Origin: Sipunculus nudus
Lineage: Eukaryota > Annelida > Sipuncula > Golfingiida > Sipunculidae
Direction: 5' to 3'
Assembly: GCA_026874595.1 (NCBI GenBank)
Contig: CM049312.1
Span: 74,000,429 to 74,064,428 of the forward strand
DNA: 64,000 nucleotides
The translations under genes and the position numbers were made by a program. Positions 25,895 to 38,054 of the stretch are shown piece by piece. The notes under the pieces were generated by a model. That model did not search any database, was not told the DNA's origin, and saw only the letters and a program-made list of their open reading frames with translations. Numbering within the stretch: position 1 is the first letter of the stretch; each line of letters starts with the position of its first letter.

Positions 25895-26494
25895 AAGCCG
25901 GCCATACAAGAGGCCACATGTCACGCGACAAGTCACAGAACATGCTTGTTCCGCGACAAGTCGCATCGTGTATGGGGGTTTGCGCGACAGAAGAAGGAAC
26001 ATGTTTCTTTTTCCTGCGACTTGTCGCGCGACCTCAGGCCTAGTGTCGGGGAAAAGCCAACGAATATATAACGATTGATCATGTTATCCTGTGAAAATGT
26101 GACCGTCCGTGGTTTAACCGTGTCTGATGAGGGTGCCATGTGTTTTCGCGGTCAACAGGAAACTCAGAAGAAGTTGTGTAGCTATCTCAAAATACCTCTG
26201 CCCATTTTCCTTATATATCTATATTAATAAAGAGAAACAAGACAGAATATGTCCCAGGCAGAATGCATTTTTCGTCACACCTACATATATTGATAAATAG
26301 AATGTTACCATACAAAAATAATGGTTGAATTCTGGAAGTTATGTTTGATGTATGTAGTTTTTATCATAGTTTTGCAGGACATGTTGCAGAACATGTCACC
26401 GTGTGTATGGACTGTTCATGTGGAGCGACATGTCACAGAACATTTGTGTTCTGCGACAAGTCGCGCGACATGTCGCCTCTTGTATGGCCGGCTT
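25895..26494. mobile_element. 600-base foldback DNA element with long inverted termini and TA duplication
   Basis: The ends AAGCCGGCCATACAAGAGGC and its inverse match over about 48 bases with about four mismatches, flanked by TA on each side (25893-25894, 26495-26496). Both arms carry iterated near-palindromes of the type GCGACAAGTCGC/GCGACATGTCGC. The interior (26040-26390) is not repeated and has no transposase. A TA duplication suggests a Tc1/mariner-group MITE, but a 3-base TAA/TTA site is also possible. Confidence 0.8.
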
Positions 26495-27127
26495 TAGAAA
26501 CCTACATATGGGTCAAGGACATGTAGCTGGTATTTATACTGAAGTACATCATTTACAGCACTTACTATATACTTGTACTTGAAAGTTTAAGCCTACCACT
26601 GAACTGATTATATAATATTAAACCTCCCTTCATAATTTACCGAAAATGTTCCAATATAAATATATCATCATCATGTTTGACCTTAAGAGCACCTAAGGTT
26701 CGCAAATTCTTGAGTATATGATGTTGGTGATTCCTATATATAGATCATCCACCATCCCCTACCTCCAGAGCCCAAAATATCCTACTTTGTCAAATCACTG
26801 CCTTGAATGACTGACAATCACAGCGATGTTGAGCAGGATATGTTACTCAACCATTTTTTTCATTTGCAGATGAATACATGACTGATAGGATAATTTATGA
26901 CTGGATGTCAACTTTTGATTGTGGAGCAAAGAACAGTTTGTCAGGAACCACAAGACCATGATAGGGGTTGGACTTACTAGAGCAGGGTCACCTGTTCTTC
27001 AATGCATGATATCAATGCTCTGTCATCCATATTTGAGCATGACAGCGAACTTGAATTGTTAAAACAGCAGTGCCATCTTGTGTTTAATAAAATTTCATCA
27101 AAGTTGAATAAGCACATAATGAGGAAA

Positions 27128-27362
27128 GCCTTGGACAGTTGAGTGGTAAAATGCTTAGTACTCTCTGCTAGCAACCCATGTTGATCCCCGATGTGGCTAA
27201 GAGAGTGGGTTGGAGAAGCCGTACAAGGTCAGTGATTATTTCTCCCGGTCCTCCTGTTTCCTTCTAACCTTTGACTACTGAAAGCCACTATCTGAGCCGT
27301 GGATAGTGCCCTACATTAGCTATTATAACTAGCTGTACAATCCATGAAAATAAAGATTACAA
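27128..27362 (+). repeat. tRNA-derived SINE, family 1
   Basis: A tRNA-like head with A-box-like TTGAGTGGTAAAATGC and a B-box-like GTTGATCCCC. A body follows with GTGGGTTG...TCTCCCGGTCCTCC, ending in an AT-rich tail (AATCCATGAAAATAAAG). The same family as the two minus-strand copies at 37815-38054 and 49240-49416; this one is CpG-poor and degenerate. Confidence 0.7.
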
Positions 27363-27990
27363 AACAAAGTAAAAAATAACATAAAAGAACCAAGGGTGAC
27401 AGAGAAATCATTACTAAATTACCCCAGTCAAGGAAGAGTAACAAAGAAACATACCACTAGAAAAATATAGATCATCTCATCAGGCATTCTGCCCCCTTAG
27501 AACTGGCTTCTATTAAGTAGGTAATTTAGTGCTCTATCTTGAAAGAAAGACAAATCACAGAGGCAGAGAATGCAGAGTGAGTGTGCACGCAACAATAATG
27601 GGTGTTAGCCCCAGTTGGCAGTGTTAGTTGCACAAGCAGCCAAGCAAAGCAACACTGCTGCAGTCAAATAAACAAGGCAAAACATCATCAGACCTCGATT
27701 TTAGGGCATATCTATCTTATCATCTCTCCCCCTATCTTTATCCTACCTTTTATTTCTTACAGCACAGAAAATTCCTTCCATTTCACCCATGCAGCAAACC
27801 ACTCAGCTTATTCAACACTAGATCACTTATCTTAACCAGCATCCAAACCCTGAGGATGCAAGGGGATAAGGCAGACATGTTAAAATATTACAGGAAATAA
27901 AATATATCCCACACCAATCGCATTAATCTCAAGTGGTGCTTTATAACGGAGACCTTAAACAAGTACACAATTTCTTGGTGATTAACCTAC

Positions 27991-28120
27991 AAAAGGCCAT
28001 AAGACCCTAGGGGTGAAGCTACACAAGGCTGTAAGTTCCTTTACAAGGCAACAAATGCCTAGTGGTGAACTTGTACAAGGCAACAGATGCCCAGTTGTAA
28101 ATCTATACAAGGCAAAAAGG
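27991..28120 (+). repeat. Degenerate tandem repeat, about 32-base unit
   Basis: ACAAGGC(A/T) recurs at about 27993, 28025, 28045, 28078 and 28109, with shared TGCC(T/C)AGT(G/T)GT segments between. Confidence 0.65.
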
Positions 28121-28129
28121 TTCATGTGA

Positions 28130-28345
28130 GCCCCATAGCTCAAAGGATATGGGTAACTGAGACCTAATTTCAGAATTCCAAGGAGATTTTTCATAGACCT
28201 CCCTGGATGTCAAGATAGAAGATTCTAGGTCCAGTGGTTACGATTTGTGCTCTGTTAACAGATGGACAGATAGACAGACGGATGGACGACAGACAAAGAG
28301 TGATCGCTATAGCTCAGATGACTTTCAGCCAGCTGAGCTAAAAAT
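28130..28345. repeat. Repeat end with AGACGG-rich run and CAGCTGAGCTA hairpin
   Basis: TTCATAGACCTCCCTGGATGTCAAGAT, a CAGACGGATGG run and a hairpin of TAGCTCAGATGACTTTCAGC plus CAGCTGAGCTA parallel the end of the 4440-5780 repeat. Confidence 0.6.
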
Positions 28346-28644
28346 GCTTGGTTCTCACCTGCAGGTCTGTATGTCTGATTTTATTTGTTAAAGTGTGATC
28401 ACAAGCCGTTTGTCAGCTGTCAGTTGTGCTGATCATTAGCTGCTTAGAGTAACTCTGCTCTTCCACATTCATACTCATGGAGATCAGGCAGACCTTCCCT
28501 GTGAGGCTGCTTCAGGGATAGAGCCCCTTCCATAAGCAACTTTGTTATTTCCATGGAATGATATTTCTGTTACGTAATCTGAACATGATATGATCAAGGT
28601 AGAGTGGAGGGCCCTATTTATATTGATATGTAATGGCCAAGCTA

Positions 28645-28682
28645 TGAAACCAATGCCCCTTCAAGGGGCATTGCCAGGTTTC
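28645..28682 (+). repeat. Hairpin with 10-base stem and three-base loop
   Basis: CAATGCCCCT (28651-28660), loop TCA, AGGGGCATTG (28664-28673), extended outward by GAAAC and GTTTC after a short bulge. Confidence 0.75.
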
Positions 28683-29756
28683 AGCAGTGACGGTCATAGT
28701 TGTTTGAGTAAAACATAACTTTGTGTTATAGAGAATTTACACTTATTTTGGTGTTTATTAAAAGATTAATATATATGCCCAATCACGAAATGGAACCTGT
28801 GAAACTATGTAAGATTGCTTGAGTAGGAAACTGAGCCCAATAAATATAAAGCTAACCACAGTGCTCTTCTAAATTAAGAAAATGTCCATTTACCCTAAAG
28901 GTTTTTTTAATGATTTTTCTGTTTAACAAGATTGGATATACAAAGTTCTGCAACAAAGCAACAAGTAATTTCTCTGGCAGCAATGATAATAAGGCACTAT
29001 CACTATAAATCTACAAACCTATTAAAAGATTACAGGAATGCATTGCTGCAGCACAAATCATACCTGTTGAAACCAACATTAATGTAGCATGTACACATGC
29101 CTTATCATATTTCAACTGAGCTTAGTGCTGCCTCTAAATCACTCACCCGACCACTGATAAATAGCGTCAATTTGCAAAAACGATTTTGGAAAGCAGTTTA
29201 TTTGCCGCTGTTGGTAACTCTTGCCCACCCATAACAACCACAGATCAACAACCCAGCCATGACAGGACTACTAGTAATTAGACATCACCAACCAAAACAC
29301 ACCCAAGTGCAAAGGGGCCAGGCTTGTGGTTACCATAAAAAATATATACTTCCAGGGATGGCAGTTTTGCAACATGTCCAGCAATATATTGTTTATATAA
29401 TAAGTATGTCAAGTAGGGCTGCCACCGTTAATCATTATATACACTGATGCAGTTTCTCTGTAATGATTACTGATGACTCTGACAGGAACCGCTACCATAA
29501 AATGGATCATATCTACAAAACCTGATACCTACCATGGTAACATTTACAAGGTTTCAGTTTCATTTTTAACTCAAAGGTCAAATCTAAAAAGTCTGGTACC
29601 ACAAGCAATTCACTGTTTCAGTTTCATTTTCACAGATCCATGCTGTACAGAAAATCCTTCTCTACAAATACATCAAGAGATGAGGAATCAAGCAGTTTAA
29701 GCCTCTACCTGTTCTCAATCAGCTTTTGTCATCAAATAAAATATTATTGGCGAGAT

Positions 29757-30215
29757 TAAAATTTAGCAATTTCCACTTTTTCATGGTTTCGCAAGGGTAC
29801 GATTTTTTGCAATCTCATTAAACAGTAAACGCCAAACAGTGGCGCCTGCCATTATGCTAGGCAACCTTCGTCCAACTACCTTTTGTTTACTGTCGGCTGC
29901 CGGGCTTTTTTTGGTCACCTTTGTTCAATGGACACCGCCTGATCCCCATCCGATTTGTGACAGGTTAGATTTTAAGCGTATAATACACTCGACTTCCTGG
30001 CAGGCTTGGAATTCGGCGACTTTCTGGCAATCCACAAATTCGGCCAGAGTGACTCAGGCTTTAGACTGTTTCTAGGTAAGTGCTTTAGACCAAAAAGATA
30101 TGAAAATGGAAGAAAATGCAATAATTGAAATTAATTGATTATTTCATGCCCAATTCAATTATCGATTAATGACTGGCTTCGATTCAATAAATTTAATTGC
30201 ATTGTTACAGCCCTA
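29757..30215 (-). mobile_element. hAT-like fragment with CpG-rich interior
   Basis: The right end TTGTTACAGCCCTA at 30215 matches the TAGGGNTGTAACAATGC terminus of the family. Its interior (29830-30080) is unusually GC-rich for the region and holds an open frame on the plus strand (ATG at about 29854, 73 codons, hydrophobic N-terminal part), unrecognised. The left boundary is uncertain. 29757-29830 resembles the TTCGCGAGGG repeat of 60785-61222 in decayed form. Confidence 0.4.
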
Positions 30216-30507
30216 ATAAGAATCAACACCATTTTTTGTGAAATTTACTAAACTGATATAGTTTACAAGGATTGAAGGATGATTCAACGACTCCTATTTT
30301 AGTGATTAAAAATCTAAAATGGTTGCCATGGTTACTATTATCAAACTGGAAAGATAAGATTGCACAATATCTATCTCATTTCTAAGAGACACACCACAAA
30401 CCTAGAATAAAGCTGGGCAAAGCAGATGAGTCGGTAGTGGTATAACCTGGGATGAAGATACCATTGTGTACAGGGCCTGTGAATTGTAAGGGCCTTAAGT
30501 TTTATTT

Positions 30508-32138
30508 CAACTAGAATACGGGTAGTCGACAAGCGACTACGTGTATCCGCCTAAATCAGAGTGGAACGGGTGAAGTGAGGCATGGATTAAGTGGCAAGGG
30601 GAAATAGAGTGAAGTGTTGCATATTAGCATGGATGTCTGCAGCCAAATTGTGTATGAAGGTTGCCCCCCCACCACAAAATCCAGAAAGCCCTCCCAGTTG
30701 TATACATATGCAAAATTTAAGGCAGATAAGTCAAACCACTACATGTATATGAGTGATTTTAGCCCGTGTATCAGATGGACGCTGAGCAAAAATGGTTGCA
30801 GGTGACGGCACCAGTTTTGCGTATGATAAAGAGCTATGTGAGAACTACACACATGCAAAACTTTGGCCTAATCGGTCAAACGGTTCCCAAGATATAAGCT
30901 TGGATGTCTGCTGCATAAACTAGAATGCAGGTGGCTCCACCTGTCATAAAATCAAGAGAGCTGTCGGGGATGTATAAACCTGCAAAATTTTAGCCAGATA
31001 TGTCAAACCACTGCCGAGATATGAGTGATTTTATCCCATGGCAGACAAACAGACAGGAGCTTGGATGTCTGCAGCGTAAACGTGAATGTAGGTGGCGCCA
31101 CCTGTCATAAAATCAGAAAAGCTATCCAGGATGTATACACATGCCGAATTTCAGGTGAATTAGTCAAGTCACTGCAGAGATATGAGTGATTTTAACCCCA
31201 AGGCAGACAAACAGATGGACACTGTGCAAACATGGTTGCAGGTGGCGCCACCATTTTTTTTGTGTATGTTATAAAGCTCTCCAAGGGCTACATTTGTGCA
31301 AAAAAATTTTCCTGATCGGTCAAACGGTTCCCGAGATATGAGCTTGGATGTCTGCAGCGTAAACGTGAATGTAGGTGGCGCCACCTGTCACAAAATCAGA
31401 AAAGCTATCCAGGATGTATACGCATGCCAAATTTCAGGTGAATTAGTCAAGTCACTGCAGAGATATGAGTGATTTTAACCTAAGGCAGACGAACAGATGG
31501 ACACTGTGCAAACATTGTTGCAGGTGGCGCCGTCATTTTTTGTGTATGTTATAAAGCTCTCCAAGGGCTACATTTGTGCAAAAAAAAATTTCCTGATCGG
31601 TCAAACGGTTCCCGAGATATGAGCTTGGATGTCTGCAGCGTAAACGTGAATGTAGGTGGCGCCACCTGTCACAAAATCAGAAAAGCTATCCAGGATGTAT
31701 ACGCATGCCAAATTTCAGGTGAATTAGTCAAGTCACTGCAGAGATATGAGTGATTTTAACCCAAGGCAGACGAACAGATGGACACTGTGCAAACATGGTT
31801 GCAGGTGGCGCCACCATTTTTTGTGTATGTTATAAAGCTCTCCAAGGGCTACATTTGTGCAAAAAAATTTTCCTGATCCGTCAAACGGTTCCCGAGATAT
31901 GTGGGTTTATGTGTGAAAAAAGACGCACAAACGGACGCAGAGTGCAGAGGAAAGGTCAGAGGTCAAAACAAAATCGGGGCGCAGCAGTTCACATGTGACC
32001 CGAACATAATCCGGGGTTTCGTAAAATTCCGCCCAGCGGTTACAGAGGAGTTCTCTGGAAACCTTCGCGGAGGCGGAGGCGGCGGCGGCGTGCAGCTGAA
32101 AAAACATAGTATCCGCAAAACTCTGTTTTGGCGGATAC
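30508..32138 (+). repeat. Dispersed element with tandem 280-base units, copy A
   Basis: Begins AGAATACGGGTAGTCG with a small hairpin (GTAGTCG, five-base loop, CGACTAC at 30522-30540). Diverged units follow, then three consecutive units at 31057-31340, 31341-31620 and 31621-31899. Each unit is two related halves of about 140 bases, each ending in GAGATATGAG. A unique tail (31900-32108) with a GGCGGAGGC-rich run ends in a hairpin (GTATCCGC...GGCGGATAC, 32109-32138). Frames inside are by-products. The class is uncertain; a Helitron-like or other minisatellite-bearing non-autonomous element is possible. Confidence 0.75.
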
Positions 32139-32141
32139 AAT

Positions 32142-32565
32142 TATTGATTCTTAACCTTTGAATCAATTCTTGATTTGACTCGATTCTCTATTCAATTCCT
32201 ACTTAAGTAGTTAATTTCAGACTTTTTAAGAAATAAAAGCAATTTTACCAAATGGGTGTTCATACATTTTAGCATATAAAAGAAAAATTTAGATCTTCCT
32301 CTGTTCGTTGCTGCCATATGTGTTTCTGTGCGAATGTAGTAGTCCACCAGTGATTGTTTAAAGAAGATTGAGGGCACATGCGCAATAAAGAGCTTTGACA
32401 TCCAAACTGCTCAGTCAAATTTGCGAGCTCATAGAGGACTTCAGGATGGTACATGCAAAAAAATAATAATCGAAACGATAAAGTTTGAGGTTAATAATTG
32501 ATTACAATTAAACTGAGGGCCTGCAATTCAATGTATTGATTCTTCAATGCATTGTTACACCCCTA
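32142..32565 (-). mobile_element. hAT-type MITE, inverted copy abutting the 280-base repeat element
   Basis: Reverse orientation of the 34003-34444 family; it ends TTGTTACACCCCTA at 32565. The left end is blurred because it joins directly to the hairpin that closes the 30508-32138 element. No clear duplication is visible. Confidence 0.65.
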
Positions 32566-33340
32566 TTGTGTGCCTCAGGGAGGGATGTGGCAAGGAGTCA
32601 CTGCTTGGCTGAAATGTTTCTGTACGAAGTCAACCCTCAGTTGCTATGGCCTGACTGTTACCATTATACAAAACCTGACCTCCAATGAAAATACAATAAG
32701 ATCACACCCACAACCAACAGTCAACGACATACACCTGACAGTCGTCATGTAACTACTCTCTGGTCTGATAACTCCCAAGCATAAAACATCCTAAATGTAT
32801 ACAGTGAGAGTTCAATTGTACAATCTGCAAGTTAAATTTCCGGGTGAGTTCCAGTTTGACGCAAACTACTTTCACCGTCTGTAGCTGAGAATGACGCTTC
32901 CCAATTACCAAAGTGCCACCTACATATTAAGAATAAACAGAGGAAATATTTATACGTCTTTTCTGCCTGAACCAAATACACCTTACGGCAATGACTGCAT
33001 AAATCTTTTAAGCATAAAAATTTCACAATAAGCGGGCTTCTAGCTGAATAAACTTGATATCAAAAGCACAAGTACATACAAACAAATGACATGTCAAATA
33101 TCAAAGTTTATATCTGACACTAAATTCCTCCATTTATAGCTGACTTTCATGTTGATTGAATAATGGCACGGCAGTAAGCAACGGTAGCTGTGTTTCAGTG
33201 GTGGATGTGCTTAAAAACGATCATAATATTAAACACGTCTGGTTTCAGTTGTATGTTGGTCCGAGTTGCATGGTGTATTTTGGTCTTCACATACAAGCTA
33301 ATAAGTACTTTAGTTTTTTTTGGTTATTTTTATATTTTTA

Positions 33341-33724
33341 CTTTGGAGGTAACCATCTCCATTTTTAATAACCAGTTTAACTATGTATGTACATCCGCAG
33401 AATTCTATTTAAATTTTAGACTACAGGTAAGGGCAGTAGCACACACTCAATTTATAACCTAGTGTTAACCAGCCAAGGTGACTACCACACCTGTGGGCCC
33501 TGGGTGTGTAAGTAACCCCACAACCTCATTCAACTGAGGAACCCCTAAAAGGCACATGTTTATGAGTGTTACATGGCCGTGAAGCATAGCCCTCCCATTG
33601 AGCCTACAGGGTGCTGGCCCTTGGAGGAGCCACTTTTGTAAAATCTCACCATCTTGGCTGAAATTCGAACTCACAACCTCCCCGCATTGAGTTATGTGCT
33701 TTACCCCTAGGCCACAGAAGCCAC
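33341..33724 (-). repeat. tRNA-derived SINE, family 2
   Basis: On the minus strand: head TGGCCTAGGGGTAAAGCAC (A box) and GAGTTCGAATTTC (B box), then about 300 bases of body with GGGTTCCTCAG, and a 3' end GGAGATGGTTACCTCC. Copies at 12073-12235, 23553-23945 and 58846-59050. Confidence 0.72.
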
Positions 33725-34002
33725 TACCTATTATCTCTGATAAAGCCATCTGAGCTGAGGTGGTTTTCACCCTTGGGGATCGTATAAGGTCTAAATATTG
33801 AAGAATATTTAATCCCCTTGTGTCCAACTTGATGAAGTTGAATATCATCTTGTGCAAAAGTTTCAAGCTCAAAGTTTGGGTAAACTCTTCTTGGATTATT
33901 GATGCTACTAAGTTTGCAGCATGGATGTCATAGGTTTCATATTCACAAATCTCTTTTTTAAATAACCTATAGCTTTACATTAATTAATTAAGTCATATTT
34001 TG

Positions 34003-34444
34003 TAGGGGTTTAACAATGCATTAAAGAATTGATACATTGAACTGCAAGTCCTCAATTAAATTGAAATGGATTATTAACCTCTGAATTGATTCATTTCCAT
34101 CATTTTTTTTTCATGTACCACCCTAAGGTGCTCTGTGAGCTTTCAAATTTGACAGAGCAATTTGCAATTTCGAAGCATTTTATCGCATATATGCCCTAAA
34201 ATTATATTGAACATTCCCTGCTGGACCTATCCACTCACACAGGAACAAATATTGTGGTGACATACAGAGGAAGAGGAATTTTTTTTCTTTTTCAATTTAC
34301 TACCATCCATTTTGGTAAAATGGCTTTAATTTTTCAAAAAGTCTGAAATTTACTACTTATGTAAGAACTGAATAAAAGATTAAATCAAAGGTAAATAATC
34401 TATAATTGAATTGATTCTAAGGGCCCTTACAATTCAAAGGCCTT
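34003..34444 (+). mobile_element. hAT-type MITE, 442 bases, perfect target duplication
   Basis: Starts TAGGGGTTTAACAATGC and ends with a related inverted end (AAGGCCTTTGAATTGTAAG when read from the right). Flanked by ATATTTTG at 33995-34002 and 34445-34452. Same family as 19339-19600, 32142-32565 and the fragment ending at 30215. Confidence 0.82.
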
Positions 34445-36964
34445 ATATTTTGTTCCAACCACTCATCTCTACTGAGCAGTTCTATTCTACATATAATAAT
34501 ATACATCAGAATAATTCAGACCAGATCACATAGCAGTTCTATATTACCAATGAGAAATACACTGAATTAGTGTCAGCAGAATTAATTAGCTGTGACAGCT
34601 CAAGATTAGCATAAACACCAAGACCCTGAGACCCTCGTGTATAAGATCAACATGAATGCCTGCCAGGTCAGCAAGCAACTAGAAGTAGCATACATTAGTG
34701 GCTTTGCAGTGGAAATGCAAGATTTCTGAATCAGCTGCCATACAAATGATATATTTGATAATAACAGTCCCCTGTCCATGCAGAAGACCCACATAATTTC
34801 TGACCTTATAATTGTGTATAGTAGTGGTCTAATAAGACTACCCGAAATCACCTGAGCCATACTATACATACTTAAGTTTGAGGGGTCGCAGGACCCTACT
34901 GATTATTTGCGTCATGCTAGATACCAATAATAACAACCCACTGTGAGCAAATAGGTTTAGCACAGACAAATATGCATACATATGTGATTTATATACAATA
35001 CGTAAACAAACATGCACATACCGTAAAATATACTCAATATATTCAATAAGCACACAGAGACACAAGTTCATATAATTCTGTATTACCTATTTAATGGGCC
35101 ATTATTATCCCATGTATGTATGCATGTGAGGGTCACTTTACAGTCATAATCCTAGTCAAGATTGTCTAGCTTTCTTGTTGGGCAAACAGACCCTATTTTT
35201 GCAAGATTCCATAGCAAATGAGAGTTAAAGGGGCCCATTCACCTATAAAGCATGTTGAATTAACACGAAAAATACCTTCTTCCCTTTAAAATAAATCAGT
35301 AACTGCCAAAATATTGCCTTGAAACCGTATGCTTACTCCTGTAAACAAGTGTTGAAAACAGTGAATCGAGCGCGATTACAGGTGTCAACATAAACACAGC
35401 ACGTGGAGCCATGTACATCGTGGAGCCACAACATGTGTCAATCAGAAGATGCCTTGACTGAATTGGCCAAAAAATGAAATACATGTTCCTGCTGGCTGAA
35501 ACAAGGGGTGTTGCAGCTCAAAATCAGACCTCCAGTCACTCGGCCATGTTATCGTAAGCAGACACACGTGGACTGTGTTTACAAACACACAGTGTTAAAC
35601 AGCCATATGCGAGGTACTGAGACTGTGTGTTTGGATAGTTTTGCTGGGATAACATTTCTATAAAGGAAAAACTGAACTGATGGTGTGAGAGAATAGGCAT
35701 AATATTGGGCCTGATTATGTCCCTCTAATAAGATTTATTTTAACCAGAAAAGAATAAATCTCCAGTAAAGTACCTCTAAATACTAACAAACCCAATAAAT
35801 TTAGGCTTTAGGAAAAATGATTTCTGGATTGAAAAGATTTCAGCTATCCTGAATTATTGTTTTATAACTGATGTGTAATTAATGGGTATTTAAGTGAAAG
35901 TACAGACTAGTTAAAGCTGTGTTTCCATGTGGGTGTAGATATGGGTGAAAAATCACTTATATAACTTTGTAGGTGTTTCCATGTTCCTGTGGGGGTTTGT
36001 GCATAAATATATTTGAAAATGGCCACAGGAGCAATTTTCACGCTTATGGTCAGCCAAAGTAGGTATTCCTAGTTAAATGGTGATACTTCTGCGTCTTTTA
36101 GGGGTGGCCTGTAGATCCACTGTACCAATATACTTCTGCCACTTCATGCATATATGCAAACATGCACACATGAAACAGTTATATTTTCATAAATATAAAA
36201 TATATATGCATAAACAAATATACACATACATGGAAACACAGCTTTAAGGGTTAAACCAAAAAGAAATGACCACATCATTATCTCTTAATGTACAATGTCA
36301 CTGGACTGTTAATAAGCACGAGAGTCAAAATTAACATTTTAAAAGAGGACTTGACTGGAGTCCTAAACTTTGTTATGTCACTACCACTGGCAAGGAGACT
36401 GTAAAACTCTTTAACAGACTGTAAAAAGCAATAACAAGGAATTTAGTGCCCTCCTTAAGTGGGGTTGTCATTTAGTGTTGTCCCAATTTGTAACATGAGC
36501 AAAGGTTACCTCAATACAACACAAAAAAGATCTGCCAAGGGAAAGCATAAACATCCATTTTATAAAGTTAACTGGCAAATAGCAGCATATACTGTCTATA
36601 CAGAGGTTCTTTCGGTTGCTTAGCTATACATCCTCTGACGACACCTGCTCCTAATTGAGATTAATAGAATAAACTTAGGCCTTTATCAAACAGATGTCTT
36701 ATCATGATAACAAGAGACACATGTCACTAGCTGTAAGCTAGGCATCAAGCATTTTATTATTTGTACAAATATCAGTGTTGTAATACATCCTTTACATAAA
36801 TGTTAAAATTAGAGGTTTTCTCACCTTTTCCTTAATTATCTAAAGACAATTTTATCCAAATACTTATTTCTTTCAACTTGAGCTCAATCTGTGAGTGTAA
36901 ACTGTTTGTTTTAAATTAAACTGAGCAATCTTAACCACTACACACCAAGCATTCCAGCATAAAT

Positions 36965-37290
36965 AACCTGGATTAGAATATCCATTATCCAGAATCTCCA
37001 AAAGCTAAAATATGAATATTCATTAGATTTTCAAAAGGACCTAATCATATGCATGAATATTCTTTAGAAAATATGAATATTCATTAGAATTTCAAAAGAA
37101 TATTCATGAGAATATCCAGAACCTTAAATATGAATCTTCACTGAAATATCAAGAGAACCCAAATTTTAATATTCATAAGAAATATGCAGAGAATCTAAAT
37201 ATGAGTATTCATTAGAATATCCAGAGCACATTAAATTTGAAAATCCATCAGAATATCCAGAGAATCTAAAATTATGAATATTTATTATGA
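36965..37290 (+). repeat. AT-rich degenerate tandem repeat with TATGAATATTCATTAGAA
   Basis: TATGAATATTCATTAGA-type cores alternate with TATCCAGAGAATCTAAA-type cores at irregular 45-65 base spacing. Confidence 0.7.
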
Positions 37291-37814
37291 TATGCTTTGG
37301 CTGAAGCTATACATCAGGATTTACAGCAGCATAATGTGTCCTATAATACATGACAAGGTTGGTGCCAGTCTCAAGTTCTGACCGTGTAAACCAACATGGT
37401 TTACCACTCCTTGGTTTGGGGAGCCTGACAACATGCGTCTCTGTTCCCACTCCACGCTATTAACTGGTTTACGCATATATCAGACCTGAACAAATATCCA
37501 CATCACAGCATGTCTGGATGTTACATATTTGTGAAGCGTGGTCACGGGCGGGCTGTTTGCCTTGTCTACATTCCTGCCTGCTGTGGACACCTGACCGAAT
37601 GTTGTTAGACGCTACTGTGTGGATGGACCTATGGATTTTCTTCCCCTCCCTTTATTTACAAAACTAAACACAGTCACCGTTCTGTCAACAGCTAGGATTT
37701 GATAGTGTTTGTACTTAATCTGGAAATATTTAAGTCATTATATATATCACTTCTGACAAATGATAAGGCTGCACCAATGAGTAAGTTTGATCACACTGAA
37801 GATCAGGTCTTATA

Positions 37815-38054
37815 TATATAAACTTATTTATTTTACATGGATTGTACAAATAGTTATAATAACTAATCGAGGCACTCTCTATGGCTCCGGTGATGGCGTT
37901 GGGTAGTCTGCAGAGGTGGAGGAAACCGGAGTACCCGGAGAAAACCACCGGCCTTGGACGGGCAACTACAACCCACTCTCATAGCAACGCCTGGGATCGA
38001 ACCCGGGTCCCCAGCGGAGAGAGCCAAGCGTTTTACCACTCAGCTGTCCAGGTC
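37815..38054 (-). repeat. tRNA-derived SINE, family 1, best-preserved copy
   Basis: Read on the minus strand: head AGCTGAGTGGTAAAACGC, B box GGGTTCGATCCC, then a central block GGTTTTCTCCGGGTACTCCG and an AT-rich tail with GTACAATCCATG. The B box is a perfect pol III consensus. The central block resembles conserved SINE domains shared across invertebrates; which superfamily needs a SINE database comparison. Confidence 0.8.

Noticed and set aside
33465-33872. 135-codon minus-strand frame
   Set aside because: Lies across SINE family 2; not a gene.
37815-38054. tRNA gene on the minus strand
   Set aside because: A and B boxes are present, but the sequence continues into a SINE body shared with two other copies and lacks an evident acceptor stem.
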